Source: an uncultured Porphyromonas sp. (GTDB taxonomy: Bacteria; Bacteroidota; Bacteroidia; Bacteroidales; Porphyromonadaceae). Taken from it: a DNA stretch of 12,328 nt. The notes beneath the pieces were generated by a model. It was not told where the DNA came from, made no database searches, and saw nothing but the letters and a program-made list of their open reading frames with translations. Location: contig CAMXXM010000017.1 of NCBI GenBank assembly GCA_947253195.1, forward strand, positions 1-12,328, written 5' to 3'. Each line of letters starts with the position of its first letter. Positions within the stretch are counted from its first letter, which is position 1. This document shows positions 6,756 to 12,328 of the stretch, piece by piece. A program made the position numbers and the translations under genes.

Positions 6756-8915
6756 ATGGTGGAAGAGAGAGAAAAAAAACTAACTCGTCAGGAGCAGCAG
6801 AAGGAGCATAGACTGCGGCAATCCTACCGAATCTACAAGGTCATCGGCGGGATATTACTGATGTCGGCGTTGGTCATCTTTGGGAGGACCTTCATCACCG
6901 CCACGACAGACGCTCCGGCATGGCGTAAGCTCAACGCCAACATGCGCCGTGCCAATCAGCCATCCCAGCCACTCCGGGGGAATATCTACTCCGATGAGGA
7001 CCACCCGCTGGCGATCAGCGTCCCATACTACGACACTCGCATAGACTTCCGTGCCGGCGGTTTCGTTGACAGCCTCTTCACCGCCAATGTCGACAGCCTC
7101 GCCCATCAACTCTCACGCCTCCTCAAGGACCGCTCCGCCGCCGACTACCGCCGGCACCTGATGCAGGGGTATAATAAGCGGAGCCGCTCCTGGCGGGTCG
7201 CCACCCGCGAGGTGACCCACAGTGAGCTGCAGGAAATGCTCCGGATGCCCTACCTCCGGACACGCAATCGCAATGTCTCCGGCTTCACCACCTCCCGGTA
7301 CATCCGCCGGGTCCACCCCTACGGTTCGCTTGCCCAGCGCACCATCGGCAGCCTCCGACGCGACCCCGACAGCCTCGACATCACGCACGGCAATAGCGGT
7401 CTGGAGCTTGCCTTCGACTCCGTACTCTGCGGGAAGCAGGGACTGGATGCCTTCATCTTTGTCCCCCCACGCTGGATCCGCGACCCAATCAAACTCCCCA
7501 CCGATGGCATGAGCATCTACACGACGATCAACGTCACCATACAGGACATCACCGAGCGGGCACTCCGCAGCACCCTCGCGGAGTATGGGGGTACCTGGGC
7601 CTGTGCCATCGTCATGGAGGTGGCGACGGGGCAGATCAAGGCGCTCTCCAATCTCGACATGGCGGGCGACGGACGGTACATCGAGCGGACCAATCATGCT
7701 CTGGCGGACCTACTGGAGCCGGGGTCGACTTTCAAGGCGATCTCCACCCTCATCGCCCTTGATGATGGTTATGTCACTCCGGACGACATTGTTGACACCG
7801 GCAGCGGACACTACACCTATCGTAAGGGGCTGACCATCTCGGATTGGAAAGCGAAGGGCTTCGGTCGTATCACCCTCCGCGAGGCCATGTATCAGTCCTC
7901 CAATATCGGCATCGCCAAGACGGTGCTGAGGAGATATGAGAAGCACCCGGAAGACTTTTACAATAAACTGATGGGGATGAACATCTTCTCCCCCATACGA
8001 CTTGAGATCCCAGGCACCGCCGTTGCCCACGTGGCAGACGTTAAGGACTGGGGACCGGGAACTCTCCCATGGGTCTCCTTTGGCTACAGTGTCCAGATGC
8101 CCCCGATCTACACGCTCCGCTTCTTCAATGCCGTTGCCAATGGGGGAAAGATGATGGAGCCCTACCTTGTCTCCCGAGTCTCCGGTGAGGGCGGCACGTA
8201 CTACGAGCGGAAGCCGGAGGTGATTAATAAGCAGATCGCCGGACGTGCCGCCATAGACTCCCTCCGGAGTATCCTGAGAGGCGTCGTCGTCGAGGGGACG
8301 GGGAGGAATATCAATACGCCCAACGTGACCGTCTCCGGTAAGTCCGGCACCGCCCAGTGCATCGATGCGACGGGACGGTATATGAATGATCGCCACCGCT
8401 ACTCCTTTGTCGCCTACTTCCCTGCCGAGAAGCCAAAGTACTCCTGTATGGTGGTGATCAACGCACCCCACAAGGGCAATATCTCCGCCGCTCCCGGTGC
8501 GGTGATCCGCAATATCGCCGTACAGGTGAGCGCCACCCAACAAAAGATCCGCCTGTGCGAGATGCAGAGCGACTCGACAGCCGTCTTTACCCACGTCATG
8601 GGCGGAGGACTACGTAGCGGTGTGGAGGAGGCGGCTCACCTAACGGGGGTCAAGCGACCCAAGGGGAGCGCCGACTGGGTCGGCTACCTCCCCGAGGATA
8701 GTCTCCGGCGTCTCAGCGACCTGAGCATACGGATGAATACGATGCCCAACGTCGTCGGCATGGCCACCTCTGACGCCCTCTACCTCTGCGAGACCCTCGG
8801 GCTGAGGGTCACCTGCAGCGGGCGGGGAGGGTACATCACCCACCAGACACTCACCCCCGGCACGGCTCTGAGGGGTAGGGGAGCGATCCGACTCACCCTT
8901 GGGGAGCCGAAGTAA
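6756..8915 (+). CDS. ftsI: Class B penicillin-binding protein with PASTA domain (FtsI/PBP3-like)
   Basis: This 719-aa septal D,D-transpeptidase cross-links peptidoglycan stems in the periplasm and is the target of beta-lactams. In order, it has a basic cytoplasmic tail, one membrane anchor (about 26-48), RGNIYS (74-79, the class B dimerisation-domain motif, usually RG-x-I-Y/F-D-R), and the transpeptidase domain. The catalytic motifs are intact: S324-T-F-K327 (nucleophile Ser324), S381-S-N383 and K529-S-G-T532. A single PASTA domain starts at MPNVVGM (663) and runs to the end, fitting the PASTA-bearing FtsI form of Bacteroidota. The RGNIYS motif lacks the usual D-R-N-G continuation (SDEDHP instead). 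The gene lies 24 bp after ftsL and 30 bp before murE and should partner with FtsW, which is expected further downstream. Confidence 0.95.
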   Translation: MVEEREKKLTRQEQQKEHRLRQSYRIYKVIGGILLMSALVIFGRTFITATTDAPAWRKLNANMRRANQPSQPLRGNIYSDEDHPLAISVPYYDTRIDFRAGGFVDSLFTANVDSLAHQLSRLLKDRSAADYRRHLMQGYNKRSRSWRVATREVTHSELQEMLRMPYLRTRNRNVSGFTTSRYIRRVHPYGSLAQRTIGSLRRDPDSLDITHGNSGLELAFDSVLCGKQGLDAFIFVPPRWIRDPIKLPTDGMSIYTTINVTIQDITERALRSTLAEYGGTWACAIVMEVATGQIKALSNLDMAGDGRYIERTNHALADLLEPGSTFKAISTLIALDDGYVTPDDIVDTGSGHYTYRKGLTISDWKAKGFGRITLREAMYQSSNIGIAKTVLRRYEKHPEDFYNKLMGMNIFSPIRLEIPGTAVAHVADVKDWGPGTLPWVSFGYSVQMPPIYTLRFFNAVANGGKMMEPYLVSRVSGEGGTYYERKPEVINKQIAGRAAIDSLRSILRGVVVEGTGRNINTPNVTVSGKSGTAQCIDATGRYMNDRHRYSFVAYFPAEKPKYSCMVVINAPHKGNISAAPGAVIRNIAVQVSATQQKIRLCEMQSDSTAVFTHVMGGGLRSGVEEAAHLTGVKRPKGSADWVGYLPEDSLRRLSDLSIRMNTMPNVVGMATSDALYLCETLGLRVTCSGRGGYITHQTLTPGTALRGRGAIRLTLGEPK

Positions 8916-8945
8916 TAAAATCATCTCTTTATCTCACAATAGGTA

Positions 8946-10418
8946 ATGAAACTCAGTAAAATCATGCGGGGCGTCCCCCACGAGCTGATCGCCGGGGAGG
9001 ACAGCATCGAGATCGGGCAGATCTGCTCCGACTCACGCTCCGTGGGCAAGGGGGACCTCTTCGTCGCCCTGCGCGGTCTGGTGACCGATGGACACCGATT
9101 CATCGATCAGGCACTTGACCGCGGTGCCGCAGCGGTCATCTGTGAGACCGTCCCCGACGAGTATCGCCCCGGGATCGCCTACATACGCGTCGAGCACACC
9201 GACGTGATCCTGGGAGATGTGGCGGCCAATCTCTACGACCACCCGTCCGACAAGCTCCGCCTCGTCGGCGTCACCGGGACCAATGGCAAGACCACCATCG
9301 CCACACTACTCTATGAGCTCTTCCGCAAGCTGGGCTACCGGGTGGGATTGATCTCCACCGTCTGCGTCCGCATCGACGATGAGACGACACCGAGCCACCT
9401 CACCACACCCGATGCACTGACACTCCAGAGGTACCTCCACGAGATGGTCGAGGCAGGCTGCAGCTACGCCTTCATGGAGGTCTCCTCGATAGCGATCCAC
9501 CAGCACCGCATCGGTGGAACCACCTTTTCCGGAGGGGTCTTCACAAACCTTACCCGGGATCACCTCGACTACCACAAGACCTTCGCCAATTACCTCCGGG
9601 CAAAGCAGATCTTCTTTGACGAACTACCGGAGGAGGCCTTTGCCCTCACCAACCTCGATGAGACGAATGGAATGGTGATGGTGCAGAACACTCGCGCCCA
9701 GGTCCACACCTACGCTCTCAAGCGGAGTGCCGACTATAAGGGACGACTCCTCGAGGAGTATCTCGACGGGACAGACCTGATCATCGACGGAGAGGAGATC
9801 TCTGTGCGACTGGTCGGAGCCTTCAATGCCTACAACCTCCTCGCCGTCTACGGGACAGCACGACTGCTCGGAGCACCTAAGGAGGAGACCCTCCGCCAGA
9901 TCAGCACCCTCACCGCGGTGACGGGACGCTTCCAGACCCTCGCCTCCAAGCGGGGATACTATGCGGTGGTCGACTTTGCCCACACGCCCGATGCGCTGGA
10001 TAATGTCCTTACCACGCTCACCGACCTGCAGCGAGTCCACCACGGACGCGTCATCACCGTCGTGGGGGCGGGAGGACACCGCGACAAGGGCAAGCGACCC
10101 ATCATGGCCGCCACCGCAGCGAAGTACTCCGACCTGCTGATCCTCACGTCGGATAACCCCCGCGACGAGGATCCACGGCAGATACTCGAGGACCTCTGCG
10201 AGGGGCTCTCCCGGGATCAGCTCGCCTCCACGCTCCGTCTCGTGGACCGACGGGAGGCGATCCGCACCGCCTGCACCATGGCTCAGCCGGGAGACATCAT
10301 CCTCATCGCCGGCAAGGGACACGAGACCTACCAGGAGATCAATGGGGTACGGCACCACTTCAGCGACGTGGAGGAGGTGCACCGCGTCTTTGAGGACGAG
10401 GAGCGAAAGAGCGAGTAG
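8946..10418 (+). CDS. murE: UDP-MurNAc-tripeptide synthetase MurE, meso-DAP type
   Basis: MurE adds the third residue to UDP-MurNAc-L-Ala-D-Glu in the cytoplasm, using ATP. The 490-aa length is normal. The N-terminal domain binds the UDP part. The central domain has the P-loop GVTGTNGKTT (108-117) and the Mur ligase segments EVSSIAIHQHR and NLTRDHLDYH. The C-terminal domain has DNPR at 403-406 (followed by DEDP), the signature that recognises meso-diaminopimelate; lysine-adding enzymes lack this Arg. GKGHE (456-460) is also present. The organism should therefore have DAP-type peptidoglycan. The ATG at 8946 lies 30 bp after ftsI, and mraY starts 3 bp after the murE stop. Confidence 0.96.
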   Translation: MKLSKIMRGVPHELIAGEDSIEIGQICSDSRSVGKGDLFVALRGLVTDGHRFIDQALDRGAAAVICETVPDEYRPGIAYIRVEHTDVILGDVAANLYDHPSDKLRLVGVTGTNGKTTIATLLYELFRKLGYRVGLISTVCVRIDDETTPSHLTTPDALTLQRYLHEMVEAGCSYAFMEVSSIAIHQHRIGGTTFSGGVFTNLTRDHLDYHKTFANYLRAKQIFFDELPEEAFALTNLDETNGMVMVQNTRAQVHTYALKRSADYKGRLLEEYLDGTDLIIDGEEISVRLVGAFNAYNLLAVYGTARLLGAPKEETLRQISTLTAVTGRFQTLASKRGYYAVVDFAHTPDALDNVLTTLTDLQRVHHGRVITVVGAGGHRDKGKRPIMAATAAKYSDLLILTSDNPRDEDPRQILEDLCEGLSRDQLASTLRLVDRREAIRTACTMAQPGDIILIAGKGHETYQEINGVRHHFSDVEEVHRVFEDEERKSE

Positions 10419-10421
10419 ACT

Positions 10422-11687
10422 ATGCTGTACTACCTCTTCGACTACTTCGCCTCGCAAAACCTCCGCTGGTCGGCGGTATTCAATTACGTCAGCACCCGCG
10501 CCACCTTTGCCATCATCGTCAGCCTGATCGTCTCCATCGTCATCGGTCGGCAGATCATCACCCTCCTGAGGGAGAAGCAGATCAGCGATGCCGTGCGACC
10601 CTACACCATCGAGGGCATGCTCTCCAAGAAGGGCACCCCCACGATGGGCGGGCTGATCATCCTTGCGGCCATCCTGATCCCGACGCTGCTCTTCTGCCGG
10701 CTTGACAATATCTACATCATCCTGATGATCATTGCCACGCTATGGCTCGGTGGGCTCGGCTTTGCAGATGACTACATCAAGGTCTTCAAGAAAAATAAGG
10801 AGGGTCTCGCCGGGCGTTACAAGCTCATCGCCCAGATGGGTCTCGGCGTGCTTGTGGCACTCGTCTTCCTCACCTCCCCGGCGGTGGTGATCAAGGAGAA
10901 TGCCCGTCGGGTGCTGGAGGAGGGTAGGGTGGTGACCCAATTTGCCACCGTAGAGACGCAGTCCCTCCAGAGCACCATCCCCTTCGTCAAGGGGCACAAC
11001 CTCGACTACTCAGCCATCGCACCGTGGCTCGGTATAGGGCAGAATAGTGAGCTCTTCACCATCGTCTTCGTCTGCCTGCTCTTCGTCTTCATCGTGATGG
11101 CGGTCTCCAATGGCGCCAACCTCACCGACGGGCTCGACGGTCTCTGCACCGGCTCATCAGCGATCATCGGTGTGGTGCTGGGGATCCTCGCCTACATCTC
11201 TTCCCATATTGGGATGGCAGCTTACTTCAACGTCATGTTCATCCCAGGAGCGGAGGAGCTGGTCGTCTTTGCTGCCGCCTTCATAGGTGCGACGGCGGGC
11301 TTCCTATGGTTCAATTCGTTCCCCGCACAGATCTTCATGGGCGACACCGGGAGCCTGACGCTGGGCGGTATCATCGCCATCTTTGCCATCGTGATCCGCA
11401 AGGAGCTGCTCCTGCCGATCCTCTGCGGTGTCTTCCTTGTAGAGACGCTCTCGGTGATCATCCAGACCACCTACTTCCGATACACCAAGCGACGCACTGG
11501 CGTGGGGAAGAGGGTCTTCAAGATGACCCCCCTCCACCACCACTACCAGAAGCCCGGTGACGGCAGCATAGACGCCCTCCTGCAGCGACCCTACCGACCG
11601 ATCCCGGAGGCGAAGATCACCACCCGCTTTTGGCTCATAGGCATCCTGCTGGCGGTGCTGACGATAGCGACACTTAAGTTCAGATAA
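10422..11687 (+). CDS. mraY: Phospho-N-acetylmuramoyl-pentapeptide transferase MraY
   Basis: MraY moves phospho-MurNAc-pentapeptide from UDP to undecaprenyl phosphate to make lipid I at the inner membrane. The 421-aa product has about ten hydrophobic helices. Signature motifs are GTPTMGG (71-77), the Mg-binding aspartates D116-D117 in FADDY, the NKEGLAGRYK segment after them, NLTDGLDG (233-240), MGDTGS (306-311, with the third key Asp308) and PLHHHYQ (370-376). It is about 60 residues longer than the 360-aa E. coli enzyme. Much of the excess lies between DDY and NLTDG, in the periplasmic loop region of about 155-212. A long form is, from general knowledge, common in Bacteroidota. It follows murE by 3 bp and precedes murD by 6 bp. 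Confidence 0.97.
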   Translation: MLYYLFDYFASQNLRWSAVFNYVSTRATFAIIVSLIVSIVIGRQIITLLREKQISDAVRPYTIEGMLSKKGTPTMGGLIILAAILIPTLLFCRLDNIYIILMIIATLWLGGLGFADDYIKVFKKNKEGLAGRYKLIAQMGLGVLVALVFLTSPAVVIKENARRVLEEGRVVTQFATVETQSLQSTIPFVKGHNLDYSAIAPWLGIGQNSELFTIVFVCLLFVFIVMAVSNGANLTDGLDGLCTGSSAIIGVVLGILAYISSHIGMAAYFNVMFIPGAEELVVFAAAFIGATAGFLWFNSFPAQIFMGDTGSLTLGGIIAIFAIVIRKELLLPILCGVFLVETLSVIIQTTYFRYTKRRTGVGKRVFKMTPLHHHYQKPGDGSIDALLQRPYRPIPEAKITTRFWLIGILLAVLTIATLKFR

Positions 11688-11693
11688 TATAGT

Positions 11694-12328
11694 ATGGAAT
11701 ACACCATTGTCCTGGGAGGGGGCGAGAGTGGCATGTGGGCCGCCCTCCTAGCGAAGCGACTGGGGCACAGGGTCCTCCTCTCCGATAGCAATACCCTCCG
11801 CGATGCCACCCGCGACCTGCTGCTCCAGCATGGGATTCGGATCGAGGAGCGGGGACACTCCCTCCCCGAGCTCGAGCGCGCCACGAGGGTGATCAAGAGC
11901 CCCGGTATCCCCGACAGTGCCGCCGTCGTGCAGCGCTGTATCGAGGCCGGCGTGCCGATCGTCTCAGAGATCGAGTTTGCCGCCCGGCATGTTGCCCAGG
12001 GTAGCACCCTCATAGGCATCACGGGGTCAAATGGCAAGACCACCACCACCACCCTCACCGCTCACCTCCTGCAGGCGTGCGGCATCGATGCGGTGGCGTG
12101 TGGCAATATCGGTCTCTCCCTCGCCCAGTGCCTCGTCCGCGACCCGCACAAGGTCTACGTTATGGAGCTCTCCAGCTTCCAGCTTGACCATATGTACGAC
12201 ACCCACCTGCACGCCGCCGTGCTGATGAATATCACGCCCGACCACCTTGATCGGTACGACCACAAGCTGGAGCTCTACGCCGATGCCAAGGGAAGGGTAT
12301 TCCAAAACCAGACCGAGGAGGACTACGC
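11694..12328 (+). CDS. murD: UDP-N-acetylmuramoylalanine--D-glutamate ligase MurD, partial
   Basis: MurD joins D-glutamate to UDP-MurNAc-L-alanine in the cytoplasm with ATP. Only the first 211 codons are present, and the window ends inside the central domain. The start shows a Rossmann-like UDP-binding fold, VLGGGESGMWAALLAKRLG (6-24), then KSPGIP. The Mur ligase P-loop GITGSNGKTT is at 108-117, followed by ELSSFQLD and NITPDHLDRY, which are MurD-typical central-domain motifs. A full enzyme would be about 440-450 aa, so roughly half is missing. The reading frame stays open to base 12328. It lies 6 bp after mraY. By synteny in related genomes, ftsW, murG and murC would be expected next. Confidence 0.95.
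   Translation, partial: MEYTIVLGGGESGMWAALLAKRLGHRVLLSDSNTLRDATRDLLLQHGIRIEERGHSLPELERATRVIKSPGIPDSAAVVQRCIEAGVPIVSEIEFAARHVAQGSTLIGITGSNGKTTTTTLTAHLLQACGIDAVACGNIGLSLAQCLVRDPHKVYVMELSSFQLDHMYDTHLHAAVLMNITPDHLDRYDHKLELYADAKGRVFQNQTEEDY

Noticed and set aside
7710..8594. Minus-strand ORF (294 aa) opposite ftsI
   Set aside because: It lies wholly within the catalytic domain of ftsI and shows no recognisable domain. Long antisense ORFs are expected at this GC content.
46..12328. Search for CRISPR repeats, insertion sequence ends, tRNA/rRNA, phage or restriction genes
   Set aside because: Nothing seen. The region is contiguous housekeeping coding sequence with no repeats of note.

Overview
The window is a GC-rich (about 60% by eye), gene-dense chromosomal segment from a Bacteroidota bacterium, most likely a Bacteroidales member and possibly a high-GC Porphyromonas or relative. 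Four things suggest this: Bacteroidota-type -7 promoter boxes (TAnnTTTG) upstream of two gene blocks, the near absence of Shine-Dalgarno sequences, a lipoprotein and a TPR protein of Bacteroidetes style, and a division gene order FtsL - PASTA-type transpeptidase - MurE - MraY - MurD with the long MraY typical of this phylum. The genus is inferred. All genes lie on the + strand.

The first 45 bases are not biological. Positions 13-45 are the Illumina Nextera/Tn5 read-1 adapter, including the 19-bp mosaic end, and positions 1-12 look like residual index and flow-cell adapter sequence. The genomic sequence starts near base 46, so this is an untrimmed contig end.

Block 1 (about 127-6218) looks like one transcription unit: tsaE (tRNA t6A biogenesis), a 79-aa two-helix membrane protein resembling Imm17, a 689-aa TPR protein, a 321-aa lipoprotein, a YifB/ComM AAA+ ATPase and aroE (shikimate dehydrogenase). 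Gaps are at most 15 bp, and two junctions overlap (14 bp and 4 bp), which suggests translational coupling.

Block 2 (6219-12328) begins after a 150-bp intergenic region holding a weak hairpin and a good -7 box. It is the start of the dcw (division and cell wall) cluster: ftsL, a class B penicillin-binding protein with a C-terminal PASTA domain (ftsI), murE with the meso-diaminopimelate signature, mraY, and the first 211 codons of murD, which runs off the end. Together these supply cytoplasmic peptidoglycan precursor steps (MurE, MurD), lipid I formation (MraY) and septal cross-linking (FtsI with FtsL). The mraZ and rsmH genes that often head this cluster are not upstream of ftsL.

I see no mobile element, CRISPR array, tRNA, rRNA or phage gene. 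I found no convincing new biological system. The least understood part is the trio of small membrane protein, TPR protein and lipoprotein between tsaE and comM.
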